Source: an uncultured Clostridia bacterium (GTDB lineage: Bacteria; Bacillota; Clostridia; Christensenellales; UBA3700). From it: DNA of 46,915 bases. Below, piece after piece: positions 38,320 to 46,915 of the stretch. The notes beneath the pieces were generated by a model. The model saw only the letters and a program-made list of their open reading frames with translations, was not told the DNA's origin and made no database searches. A program made the position numbers and the translations under genes. The DNA is taken from assembly GCA_947176265.1 (NCBI GenBank), contig CAMWQA010000004.1, forward strand, positions 1 through 46,915, given 5' to 3'. Within the stretch, counting starts at the first letter, position 1; every line of letters starts with the position of its first letter.

Positions 38320-39414
38320 ATGTTGAAAGAAGGCGAGGTCAGAATACCGTCGGGTTGCGCAATATCGGGTATATTTTCGAGAAGCGGAAAACTTACCAAC
38401 GGAGAGAAAATTATCACGTCGATAGCCACTATGCACGACAGATCCAACGGACTTGGAGGCGGTTTTGCAGGCTATGGAATTTATCCGCAATACGCGGACT
38501 TTTACGCATTTCATATTTTCTACGACGACAACGAGATAAGAAAAGAGGCGGAGAATTTCCTATATCAAAACTTCTTTATCGTCAATATGTCTATGATACC
38601 AATACGCAAGACCAAGAAGATATCAGACGAACCGCTTATTTTGAGATACTTCGTCAAGCCGCTTGACGCGCGTTTGCACGAGACTAATCTCGACGAAAAA
38701 GAATTCGTCGCGAGAATGGTAATCAAAGTCAATACCACAATCAAGGGCGCGTATATATTCTCAAGCGGAAAGAATATGGGTATATTCAAGGCGGTTGGCT
38801 ATCCCGAAGACGTAGGCGAGTACTATAGACTTGAAGAATACGACGCGTATTGTTGGACGGCGCACGGCAGATATCCTACGAATACCCCCGGTTGGTGGGG
38901 CGGAGCGCACCCATTCGGTATGCTCGATTATTCGGTAGTTCACAACGGCGAAATATCGTCTTACGACGCAAATAGACGCTATATAGAGATGTTTGGATAT
39001 AAGTGTACGCTTATGACGGATACCGAAGTAATAGCTTACGTCGTCGACTTTTTGTGCCGTCGTCAGGGCTTGAGTATGCAGGAAATGGCGGGAGTTATTG
39101 CCGCTCCGTTTTGGAGTACAATTGAGAAAAAATCTCCCGAAGAGAGGGCGTTGGCGGAGTACCTTCGCAATACCTTTTCAAGCTTGTTAATTACAGGTCC
39201 TTTCAGCATAATGGTAGGATTTGAAAACGGACTTATGGCTCTTAACGACAGACTTAAGTTGCGTAGTATGGTAGTTGGCGAAAAGGACGATATGACTTAT
39301 ATCGCAAGCGAAGAATGCGCGATTAGAGCGATAGAACCCAACTTAGATAGGATATGGTCGCCGAGGGGCGGAGAGCCAGTTGTGGTAACTCTCGACAAAA
39401 AGGAGGTAAAATAA
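38320..39414 (+). CDS. glutamate synthase glutaminase (class II amidotransferase) subunit
   Basis: GCAISGIFSRSGKL, WTAHGRYPTNTPGWWGGAHPFGMLDYSVVHNGEISSYDANR. Confidence 0.9.
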   Translation: MLKEGEVRIPSGCAISGIFSRSGKLTNGEKIITSIATMHDRSNGLGGGFAGYGIYPQYADFYAFHIFYDDNEIRKEAENFLYQNFFIVNMSMIPIRKTKKISDEPLILRYFVKPLDARLHETNLDEKEFVARMVIKVNTTIKGAYIFSSGKNMGIFKAVGYPEDVGEYYRLEEYDAYCWTAHGRYPTNTPGWWGGAHPFGMLDYSVVHNGEISSYDANRRYIEMFGYKCTLMTDTEVIAYVVDFLCRRQGLSMQEMAGVIAAPFWSTIEKKSPEERALAEYLRNTFSSLLITGPFSIMVGFENGLMALNDRLKLRSMVVGEKDDMTYIASEECAIRAIEPNLDRIWSPRGGEPVVVTLDKKEVK

Positions 39415-39415
39415 T

Positions 39416-40921
39416 ATGTCAATCAATTATATATATCCTCCCTATGAAGTCGTCAGAGATTTTAACAAATGTATAAATTGCAAGATATGCGTCAAACAGT
39501 GCGCCAATGAGGTACATACCTTTGACGAAAAGCGGGGCATTATGCTTGCCGACGATACTAAGTGCGTCAACTGTCACAGATGCGTTGCAACGTGTCCTAC
39601 GAGAGCGCTCAAAATTGTCAAATCCGACAATACGTATAAAGAAAACGCCAACTGGTCGGCAGATTCAATGAAAGAGATTTACCGTCAGGCGGAGAGCGGC
39701 GGAGTTTTGCTCTCGTCCATGGGTAATCCTCAACCTCTGCCTGTATATTGGGATAAAATACTTATCAATGCTTCGCAAGTTACCAATCCGTCAATCGACC
39801 CATTGAGAGAGCCTATGGAGACGACGGTATTTTTGGGTAGTAAACCCGATAAAATAGTCAGAGACGAAACCGGCAAGATTGTCGACAACCTACAGCCGCA
39901 GCTCAAATTGAGTACGCCTATTATGTTTTCGGCGATGAGTTACGGATCAATAAGCTACAACGCTCACGCGTCGCTTGCCAAGGCGGCGGAGAAGTTGGGT
40001 ATATTCTACAACACTGGCGAAGGCGGACTTCACGAAGACTTTTATCAGTACGGAAAGAATACGATAGTGCAAGTTGCTTCGGGTAGATTCGGAGTATACA
40101 AAGATTATCTCGAGGCAGGCGCGTGCATAGAAATCAAGATAGGTCAGGGCGCAAAACCCGGCATCGGCGGACATTTGCCGGGAGCAAAGATTGTGGGCGA
40201 CATATCCAAGACGAGAATGATACCCGTCGGCAGCGATGCAATATCTCCCGCGCCGCACCACGATATATATTCAATAGAAGACTTGCGACAACTCGTGTAT
40301 TCGCTTAAGGAAGCAACGGATTACAAAAAGCCAATTGCAGTCAAAGTCGCAGCCGTGCATAACGTGGCTGCCGTCGCAAGCGGTATTGCCCGAAGCGGAG
40401 CGGATATTATTGTAATCGACGGATTTAGAGGCGGTACCGGCGCAGCGCCAACGAGAATAAGAGACAACGTAGGTATACCTATCGAACTTGCCCTTGCAAG
40501 CGTAGACAAGAGACTGCGCGACGAGGGTATAAGAGGCAACGTGTCTTTGGTCGTCGGCGGTTCTATCCGCAATAGCGCGGACGTAGTCAAGGCAATCGCA
40601 TTGGGCGCGGACGCTTGCTATATCGCCACGGCGGCGCTTATGGCAATGGGCTGTCATCTTTGCAGGTCGTGCCATCTGGGCAAATGTAATTGGGGTATAG
40701 CTACGCAAATCCCCGAGCTTGTCAAGAGACTTGACCCCGAGACTGGTTGCAATAGACTTGTCAATCTTGTAACGGCTTGGACGCATGAAATAAAAGAAAT
40801 GATGGGCGGTATGGGTATCAACTCAATTGAGGCGCTCAAAGGTAATAGGCTTATGCTTAGAGGCGTGGGACTAAATGAAAAGGAACTTGATATTTTAGGT
40901 ATCAAGCATGCAGGTGAATAG
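39416..40921 (+). CDS. glutamate synthase FMN/ferredoxin-domain subunit
   Basis: 4Fe-4S motifs CINCKICVKQC, CVNCHRCVATCP; FSAMSYGSISYNAHASLAKAAEKLG, DGFRGGTGAAPTRIRDNVGIP. Confidence 0.95.
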   Translation: MSINYIYPPYEVVRDFNKCINCKICVKQCANEVHTFDEKRGIMLADDTKCVNCHRCVATCPTRALKIVKSDNTYKENANWSADSMKEIYRQAESGGVLLSSMGNPQPLPVYWDKILINASQVTNPSIDPLREPMETTVFLGSKPDKIVRDETGKIVDNLQPQLKLSTPIMFSAMSYGSISYNAHASLAKAAEKLGIFYNTGEGGLHEDFYQYGKNTIVQVASGRFGVYKDYLEAGACIEIKIGQGAKPGIGGHLPGAKIVGDISKTRMIPVGSDAISPAPHHDIYSIEDLRQLVYSLKEATDYKKPIAVKVAAVHNVAAVASGIARSGADIIVIDGFRGGTGAAPTRIRDNVGIPIELALASVDKRLRDEGIRGNVSLVVGGSIRNSADVVKAIALGADACYIATAALMAMGCHLCRSCHLGKCNWGIATQIPELVKRLDPETGCNRLVNLVTAWTHEIKEMMGGMGINSIEALKGNRLMLRGVGLNEKELDILGIKHAGE

Positions 40922-40922
40922 T

Positions 40923-41645
40923 ATGCTGAAAATAGACTGTACAGATAAGCATTTTTCCGAAATAGGAAAACTAATACGCGAAACTAAGGAAACGCAAATA
41001 GTAATCGACAATGCGCAAGGGCATAGATACATTGCTTCGGGCGTGGGCGGTAAGGAGATAACCATCAACGGTACTCCCGGCAACGCTATGGGCGCGTATC
41101 TCGACGGCTGTAAAATTGTCGTCAACGGAAGCGCGCAAGACGCAATCGGCGACACTATGAACGACGGACTTATAGTCATTCACGGCAACAGCGGAGACGC
41201 TACGGGATATTCAATGCGCGGCGGAAAGATTTTTATCAAGGGCGACGCGGGCTACCGCGCAGGTATACACATGAAAGCCTACAAGGATAAATTTCCAGTA
41301 CTCGTCATTGGCGGAAAGGCGGGCAGTTTCCTTGGCGAATATCAGGCGGGCGGAATAATACTGGTACTTGGAATTAATACCGACAGCAAGACCAACGTGG
41401 GCTTCTTTACCGGCAACGGCATGCACGGCGGTAAGATTATCTTGCGTAGCGACGAATTACCCGACTTGCCCGAGCAAATCGTAGCAAGAAAGGCAAACGC
41501 GGAGGATATGCAGGAGATAGAGCAGTACGTCAAAGAGTATTGCGGATATTTCGGCAATGAGCCAAAGGATATTTTGAGTAAAGAGTTTTTTGTGCTGACG
41601 GCTAATAGCGCGAATCCTTATAAGCAGTTATATACTTCCGTGTAA
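40923..41645 (+). CDS. glutamate synthase GXGXG-domain (GltB C-terminal) subunit
   Basis: GNAMGAYLDGCKIVVNGSAQDAIGDTMNDGLIVIHGNSGDATGYSMRGGKIFIKGDAG. Confidence 0.93.
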   Translation: MLKIDCTDKHFSEIGKLIRETKETQIVIDNAQGHRYIASGVGGKEITINGTPGNAMGAYLDGCKIVVNGSAQDAIGDTMNDGLIVIHGNSGDATGYSMRGGKIFIKGDAGYRAGIHMKAYKDKFPVLVIGGKAGSFLGEYQAGGIILVLGINTDSKTNVGFFTGNGMHGGKIILRSDELPDLPEQIVARKANAEDMQEIEQYVKEYCGYFGNEPKDILSKEFFVLTANSANPYKQLYTSV

Positions 41646-41665
41646 GATTAATTAAGTTGAAGTCA

Positions 41666-41697
41666 AAAGGTATGTACTCGAGTACGTGCCTTTTTAT
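41666..41697 (+). terminator. terminator AAAGGTATGTACtcgaGTACGTGCCTTTTT
   Basis: inverted repeat plus T-run. Confidence 0.8.
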
Positions 41698-41705
41698 TTT
41701 TTTAG

Positions 41706-41847
41706 TAGGAGTATGGGTTCGCTCGGTGTAATTTGCACAATAAGCAGATTTTTTATGTAGTGATACCTAACTAAAATACAAAGTAGCTAAACCCCATAAA
41801 AAATACGTTATTTAAGCAAACAACACCTTCGCTCGCCATATACAAGT
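41706..41847. repeat. diverged intergenic repeat, copy 2
   Basis: collinear blocks shared with 32713-32853. Confidence 0.5.
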
Positions 41848-41853
41848 TGCCGC

Positions 41854-42132
41854 TTACTTGCCAAATACCTCTTGTCCCATAGCAAGACCAAATGCAAAAG
41901 CCTCTCTGTATACGTCGTAAGCGTAGAGAACGGTTTCGTTTAAGTGAGCGTCTTGCAATTCGATAAACTCTTTCAAAAGTTTTGGATTGTCGGCAATTTG
42001 TTTTTGGAATTCTTCGATTTTATCGACCAAATCGTCAAAAGTTTTTTTGTATTCGTCGCTAGAATGAAATTCATCCAAGTTGCCTCGCTCTCCCATCATC
42101 ATTTGCATTATGGCTGAATTATGTTGTTTCAT
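41854..42132 (-). CDS. small hypothetical protein (92 aa), divergent from an XRE gene
   Basis: helical acidic small protein; promoter TTGACC-18-TATAAT on the minus strand. Confidence 0.7.
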   Translation of the reverse strand: MKQHNSAIMQMMMGERGNLDEFHSSDEYKKTFDDLVDKIEEFQKQIADNPKLLKEFIELQDAHLNETVLYAYDVYREAFAFGLAMGQEVFGK

Positions 42133-42162
42133 TGTCTTTACTTCCTTTGTAACATTTTTATA

Positions 42163-42213
42163 ATTATATTTCAGGTATTACCTGAAGGTCAAGTGTTTTT
42201 AAGGTAATACCTG
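42163..42213. promoter_or_regulatory. divergent promoter with two operator palindromes CAGGTATTACCTG and AGGTAATACCT(G), 29 bp apart
   Basis: CAGGTATTACCTG (42172-42184) lies in the -35/-10 spacer of the minus promoter; second copy at 42202-42213. Confidence 0.85.
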
Positions 42214-42239
42214 ATAAAATCAAACTATAATTATAAGGG

Positions 42240-42476
42240 GTGTCATTGACTATGATAACGTTAGAACAAATTAAATCAAAGTTTCAAGAGGTCGTTAAAG
42301 AGGCGATTACATATAGCGGTATAACTCAATCTGAGATTGCAAGGAGAATTAGGGTTAGTCCGCAAACAGTATCAGATTATTTAAAAGGTAATATTATGCC
42401 TGCGTTCGATACTTTCGCCAACTTATGTGAAGTTTTAGACCTTGATCCTGCCGAAATACTTTGTTTAAAAAGATAG
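42240..42476 (+). CDS. XRE-family regulator
   Basis: GITQSEIARRIRVSPQTVSDYLKGNIMPAFDTFANLCEVLDLDPAEIL. Confidence 0.92.
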   Translation: MSLTMITLEQIKSKFQEVVKEAITYSGITQSEIARRIRVSPQTVSDYLKGNIMPAFDTFANLCEVLDLDPAEILCLKR

Positions 42477-42581
42477 GTATTAAAATATTTATATATTTAT
42501 TATTTACAAAACTTGATATTTAAGATTTAGTATGATATAATTATAAAAATATTGGACAAGTACGCTCCAAAAGAGGTTTTT

Positions 42582-43883
42582 ATGAGTCAGACTGTAAAGG
42601 AAGTTTTGGATTTTGTCAAAGACAATGACGTCAAATTTGTCAAATTGACCTTTTGCGACTCTTTCGGAAATATCAAGAATATATCAATCATAGCCGACGA
42701 GTTGCCCAACGCCTTTGAAAAGGGAGTGTCGTTTGAAGCCTATTCGATAGGCGGATTTGTCGACCCCGAAGAAAGCGACTTGTTGCTTTACCCCGACGCC
42801 TCAACTATTCAACTGTTGCCTTGGAGACCCCAGCACGGAAGCGTAGTGAGGTTTTTTTGTAAGATAAGACATCTAGATGGAAGGGATTTTGACGGCGACG
42901 GCAGAGGATTGCTGGCAAACGCTCAAAACAAACTTTCGCAGATGGGCTTGTCTTGTCTCATTGGTAGCGATTGCGAATTCTATCTATTCAAAATGAACGA
43001 GGGCGGAGCTCCAACGCTCGTGCCTCACGATATGGCGGGCTATCTTGACGTTGCTCCCTTTGACAAAGGCGAAAACGTAAGAAGAGATATTTGTCTCACA
43101 ATGGAGAGAATGGGTATCAAGCCATTGAGTTCTCATCACGAGAGAGGACCGGGACAAAACGAGATTTGTTTCAAGGTCAACGACGCGCTTATGGCTGCGG
43201 ACGATTTGCTGACCTTTAAGACGGTTGTCAAAGCCGTGGCAAATATGAACGGACTTCACGCGTCATTTATGCCCAAGCCGCTCAAAGACGAGATAGGCAG
43301 CGGATTGCATATCAATCTTTCTCTTCTCAAAGACGGCGACAACTTGTTTGACCCAACACGTCTTTCGGGGTCCAAAGAAGCCGAGAGCTTTGTCGCAGGT
43401 ATACTTGCAAGGGCAAAGGAAATGGCGGTATTCCTCAATCCCACCGTCAACTCATACGAAAGATTGGAAAACAACGAAGAGATAGAGGCTTACAATCAAA
43501 TTGCTTGGTCGTACCTCAACGGCCGTCAACTCATAAGGATAAAGAAGGACGGACTTGCAAAAATGCAACTTCGTTCCGCAGACCCGTCTTGCAATCCTTA
43601 TATCGCTTATGCGCTTTTGCTCTTTGCAGGCGCGGAGGGCATAGAGCAAGGGCTTAAGCTTCCCAAAGAGTTGGACGTGAAAAACGTCGGCGAAGTAGAG
43701 AGTTTGCCCGAAGACCTTATGAGCGCAATAGAGCTTGCAAAGAACAGCGAGTTTATCGCAAGATATATTCCGCGTAAGACTTTGGATAAGTTCTTTGAGT
43801 ATGAGGAAAACGAGTACAAGAACTATTCGTTGTCAAAAGATAAGGACGAGTTTGTTAATAAGACGTACTTCAATAAAATTTAG
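42582..43883 (+). CDS. glnA: type I glutamine synthetase
   Basis: VKFVKLTFCDSFGNIKNISI, GSDCEFYLFK, GSGLHINLSL, RIKKDGLAKMQLRSADPSCNPYIAYALLL. Confidence 0.95.
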   Translation: MSQTVKEVLDFVKDNDVKFVKLTFCDSFGNIKNISIIADELPNAFEKGVSFEAYSIGGFVDPEESDLLLYPDASTIQLLPWRPQHGSVVRFFCKIRHLDGRDFDGDGRGLLANAQNKLSQMGLSCLIGSDCEFYLFKMNEGGAPTLVPHDMAGYLDVAPFDKGENVRRDICLTMERMGIKPLSSHHERGPGQNEICFKVNDALMAADDLLTFKTVVKAVANMNGLHASFMPKPLKDEIGSGLHINLSLLKDGDNLFDPTRLSGSKEAESFVAGILARAKEMAVFLNPTVNSYERLENNEEIEAYNQIAWSYLNGRQLIRIKKDGLAKMQLRSADPSCNPYIAYALLLFAGAEGIEQGLKLPKELDVKNVGEVESLPEDLMSAIELAKNSEFIARYIPRKTLDKFFEYEENEYKNYSLSKDKDEFVNKTYFNKI

Positions 43884-43891
43884 GAAAAACT

Positions 43892-44461
43892 ATGGCAAGC
43901 GTACTAATCGTCTCGACGGCTGAATACGTAAGTAAACTTTCGGCAATGTTGCTAGATGTTGGCTTTGCCGACGTCTATCAGGCTCACTCAAGCGTCGAAG
44001 CAAGACATTTGATAATGGAAAGAGGGTACGCGCTTATGATTATCAACGCTCCGCTGGTAGACGAATTCGGGTACGAACTTGCCATATACGCAGTGGAAAA
44101 TACCACGATGAGCGTGCTTATGTTGGTGCGCGGAGAAGTAAGCGAAGCTGTGGAAAACAAAGTCGAGGACTACGGAGTTGTGGTTGTTTCAAAGCCTGCG
44201 ACCGGCGAAGGACTCTTCAAGACTTTGAAAGCGCTGTACGCCAACCACAACAGAATAAATTCAATTATGCAAAGCAATCGCAGATTGCAAGACAAGATTG
44301 AAGAGCTCAAACTCGTGGACAGAGCAAAATGTTTGCTGATTGCAAAAGAGGGTATGAGCGAAGAGCAAGCGCATAAATATATCGAAAGCGCGGCTATGGA
44401 TATGAGAGTATCCAAAAAACAAATTGCGGAAAAAATTATATCAATAAAACAATACGATTAA
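43892..44461 (+). CDS. ANTAR-domain response-regulator-like antiterminator
   Basis: receiver-like N-terminus; C-terminal KLVDRAKCLLIAKEGMSEEQAHKYIESAAMDMRVSKKQIAEKII is an ANTAR signature. Confidence 0.9.
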   Translation: MASVLIVSTAEYVSKLSAMLLDVGFADVYQAHSSVEARHLIMERGYALMIINAPLVDEFGYELAIYAVENTTMSVLMLVRGEVSEAVENKVEDYGVVVVSKPATGEGLFKTLKALYANHNRINSIMQSNRRLQDKIEELKLVDRAKCLLIAKEGMSEEQAHKYIESAAMDMRVSKKQIAEKIISIKQYD

Positions 44462-44476
44462 GAAAAAGAGGTAGAA

Positions 44477-45556
44477 ATGAAAAAAGTTTATCTTATTCTC
44501 GAAAACGGTAAGGTCTTTGAAGGCGAGTCGATTGGCGTCGAAGGCGAAGTAATCGGCGAAGTAGTCTTTACCACTGCAATGACGGGATATCTTGAGACTT
44601 TGACAGACCCAAGTTATTACGGTCAGATAGTTTGTCAAACTTTCCCGCTTATAGGTAATTACGGCGTTATCGAAGAGGACTTTGAATCTCCGGCTAGCGC
44701 AGTCAAGGGATATATCGTCAGAGATATATGCGACGCGCCGTCCAATTTCCGTTCTCAAGGCAAGCTCGACGATATGCTCAAGAAGTTGGGCGTAATAGGT
44801 ATCTGCGGTATAGATACCAGAGAGCTTACCAAGATAGTCAGAGAAAGCGGCGTTATGAACGGCATTATTACCGACAAGCCTACTCTCAACGACGAGCAGA
44901 AAAAGGCTCTTAACGAATACGTCATTACGGACGCAGTCAAGAGCGTATCTTGCAAAGAAAAGAGAGTCGTTTGCACCGTCAAGAAGCCGACCAAGAGAGT
45001 TGCGCTCCTCGATTACGGTATCAAGAGAAATATCATTGAGAAGTTGGCAAGACGCGGTTGCGAAGTTACGGTATTCCCGCACAATACTTCCGCCGAAGAG
45101 ATAATCGAGTTTAATCCCGACGGCATTATGCTTTCAAACGGACCGGGCAACCCCGAAGAAAACGTATATGAGATAAAGCAAATCAAAAAGCTTGTCAAGA
45201 GCGGCATACCTATGTTCGGTATTTGCATAGGACATCAGTTGCTTGCTCTTTCGCAAGGCGCAAAGACGTACAAGCTCAAGTACGGTCACCGCGGCGGAAA
45301 CCAACCGGTCAAGGACCTTGCAACAGGCAGAGTATACGTATCCACGCAAAATCACGGATACGCGGTTGACCTCGACACGCTTCCAAAGAACGCTCAAGTG
45401 ACTTTCGTCAACGTCAACGACGGAACTTGCGAGGGTATCAATTATAAGAATTCAAACGTATTTTCGGTACAGTTCCACCCCGAGGCTTGCGCAGGACCGC
45501 TCGACACGGGATATTTGTTTGACAGATTTATGGAGAATATGGAGGAAAGAAAGTAA
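44477..45556 (+). CDS. carA: carbamoyl-phosphate synthase small subunit
   Basis: [75 protein letters not shown]. Confidence 0.97.
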   Translation: MKKVYLILENGKVFEGESIGVEGEVIGEVVFTTAMTGYLETLTDPSYYGQIVCQTFPLIGNYGVIEEDFESPASAVKGYIVRDICDAPSNFRSQGKLDDMLKKLGVIGICGIDTRELTKIVRESGVMNGIITDKPTLNDEQKKALNEYVITDAVKSVSCKEKRVVCTVKKPTKRVALLDYGIKRNIIEKLARRGCEVTVFPHNTSAEEIIEFNPDGIMLSNGPGNPEENVYEIKQIKKLVKSGIPMFGICIGHQLLALSQGAKTYKLKYGHRGGNQPVKDLATGRVYVSTQNHGYAVDLDTLPKNAQVTFVNVNDGTCEGINYKNSNVFSVQFHPEACAGPLDTGYLFDRFMENMEERK

Positions 45557-46915
45557 TGCCACTCAACAGTAAATTGCAAAAAGTAATGGTAATAGGTTCA
45601 GGACCTATCGTAATTGGACAAGCTGCAGAGTTTGACTATGCAGGAACGCAAGCTTGCCGCGCTCTCAAAGAGGCGGGACTCGAAGTAGTACTTGTCAACT
45701 CCAACCCCGCAACTATAATGACTGACAACGCAATCGCAGACAGAATATATATCGAGCCTTTGACGTTGACCACAGTCAAAAGAATAATCGAAAAAGAAAG
45801 ACCCGATTCGCTCTTGTCTACACTCGGCGGACAGACGGGTTTGACTTTGAGTATGCAACTTGCAAAAGAAGGCTTCCTTGAAAAGATGGGAGTTACGCTC
45901 CTCGGCGCAAGAGTGGATACTATTGACAAGGCTGAAGACAGACAGATGTTTAAGGATACGCTCGCTGAAATCAACGAGCCGACTATTCCGTCAGAAGTCG
46001 TCAACGATATAGAAAACGCCGTACGCGTAGCTGAAGAGATTGGCTTGCCGGTAATCATAAGACCTGCGTTTACGCTAGGCGGTAGCGGCGGCGGTATCGC
46101 ATATACGCAAGACGAATTTTTGGAGATTGCAGAAAACGGATTGCGTACTTCGCCTATACACCAAATCCTCGTTGAGAAATGTATCAGCGGTTGGAAGGAA
46201 ATCGAATTTGAAGTCATCAGAGACAGCAAGGGCAACGCAATCACGGTATGTAGTATGGAAAACTTCGATCCCGTAGGCGTACATACGGGCGACAGTATAG
46301 TTATCGCGCCTGCCGTAACCTTAGCTGATAAAGAATATCAAATGCTCCGCAGCGCGGCTTTGAAGATTGTCGAAGCGCTCAAGGTAGAAGGCGGCTGCAA
46401 CTGCCAGTTTGCTCTCAATCCCGATTCTTTTGAGTATGCGGTAATCGAAGTAAACCCGCGTGTCAGCAGAAGCTCGGCATTGGCGTCAAAGGCTACCGGC
46501 TATCCAATAGCAAAGGTTGCTACCAAGATAGCGATAGGCTATACGTTGGACGAAATCCAAAACGCCGTTACAGGCAACACCTTCGCTTGTTTTGAGCCGT
46601 CGATAGACTACGTGGTAGTCAAGTTCCCAAAATGGCCGTTTGACAAGTTCTTCTACGCAAGCCGTAAGTTGGGCACGCAGATGAAAGCTACGGGCGAAGT
46701 TATGGCAATAGGCGTAACATTCGAACAGGCTATAATGAAAGCAGTCAGAGGCGCGGAAATTTCTCACAACACCCTCAACGACAAGAAGTTCGAGAAGTAT
46801 TCAGACGAGAGACTCCACGAAAAACTTCACGACGTCGACGACGAGAGAATATTCGTCATCTACGAGGCTTTGAAGAGAGGAGTCAGCCCCGACGAGATTT
46901 TTGAAATAACAAAGA
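45556..46915 (+). CDS. carB: carbamoyl-phosphate synthase large subunit (partial, runs off the window)
   Basis: TAATG overlap with carA; translation begins [57 protein letters not shown]; open to the window end, hence absent from the ORF track. Confidence 0.96.
   Translation, partial: MPLNSKLQKVMVIGSGPIVIGQAAEFDYAGTQACRALKEAGLEVVLVNSNPATIMTDNAIADRIYIEPLTLTTVKRIIEKERPDSLLSTLGGQTGLTLSMQLAKEGFLEKMGVTLLGARVDTIDKAEDRQMFKDTLAEINEPTIPSEVVNDIENAVRVAEEIGLPVIIRPAFTLGGSGGGIAYTQDEFLEIAENGLRTSPIHQILVEKCISGWKEIEFEVIRDSKGNAITVCSMENFDPVGVHTGDSIVIAPAVTLADKEYQMLRSAALKIVEALKVEGGCNCQFALNPDSFEYAVIEVNPRVSRSSALASKATGYPIAKVATKIAIGYTLDEIQNAVTGNTFACFEPSIDYVVVKFPKWPFDKFFYASRKLGTQMKATGEVMAIGVTFEQAIMKAVRGAEISHNTLNDKKFEKYSDERLHEKLHDVDDERIFVIYEALKRGVSPDEIFEITK

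Overview
Window from a low-GC, Firmicutes-like chromosome. The identity is inferred from gene content; no 16S is present. It contains: (1) carbohydrate genes: a GH3 beta-glucosidase, a GH29 alpha-L-fucosidase, a GH2 beta-galactosidase, and a large GLUG/Fn3-like surface lipoprotein. (2) A 3,654-bp integrated element (about 9454-13107) in the 3' end of a tRNA-Arg(ACG). It encodes a large serine recombinase, an HUH-type rolling-circle Rep, a 45-aa ORF missing from the ORF track, and a small winged-helix-like protein. Its non-coding DNA is almost entirely long nested palindromes, and joining its ends rebuilds a 54-bp near-perfect palindrome. (3) A MATE transporter behind a structured leader, then a PadR/DUF1700/DUF4097 operon. 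(4) A cluster of Cys-rich CFI-box-like proteins with a divergent XRE regulator. (5) A DUF1538 membrane protein with two PII-like proteins. (6) A two-component system. (7) A 1090-aa fusion of cofactor-independent phosphoglycerate mutase to a TM segment and an Fn3-like exterior. (8) purF and a nitrogen cluster: type III glutamine synthetase, three-gene glutamate synthase, type I glnA, an ANTAR regulator, carA and partial carB. Most notable observations: the integrative rolling-circle element and its att palindrome; the PGM/TM/surface fusion; a candidate 76-nt sRNA with an anti-Shine-Dalgarno linker (9219-9294); and XRE modules whose operators fill the -35/-10 spacer of the divergent promoter, two of which also share a diverged ~130-bp flank.
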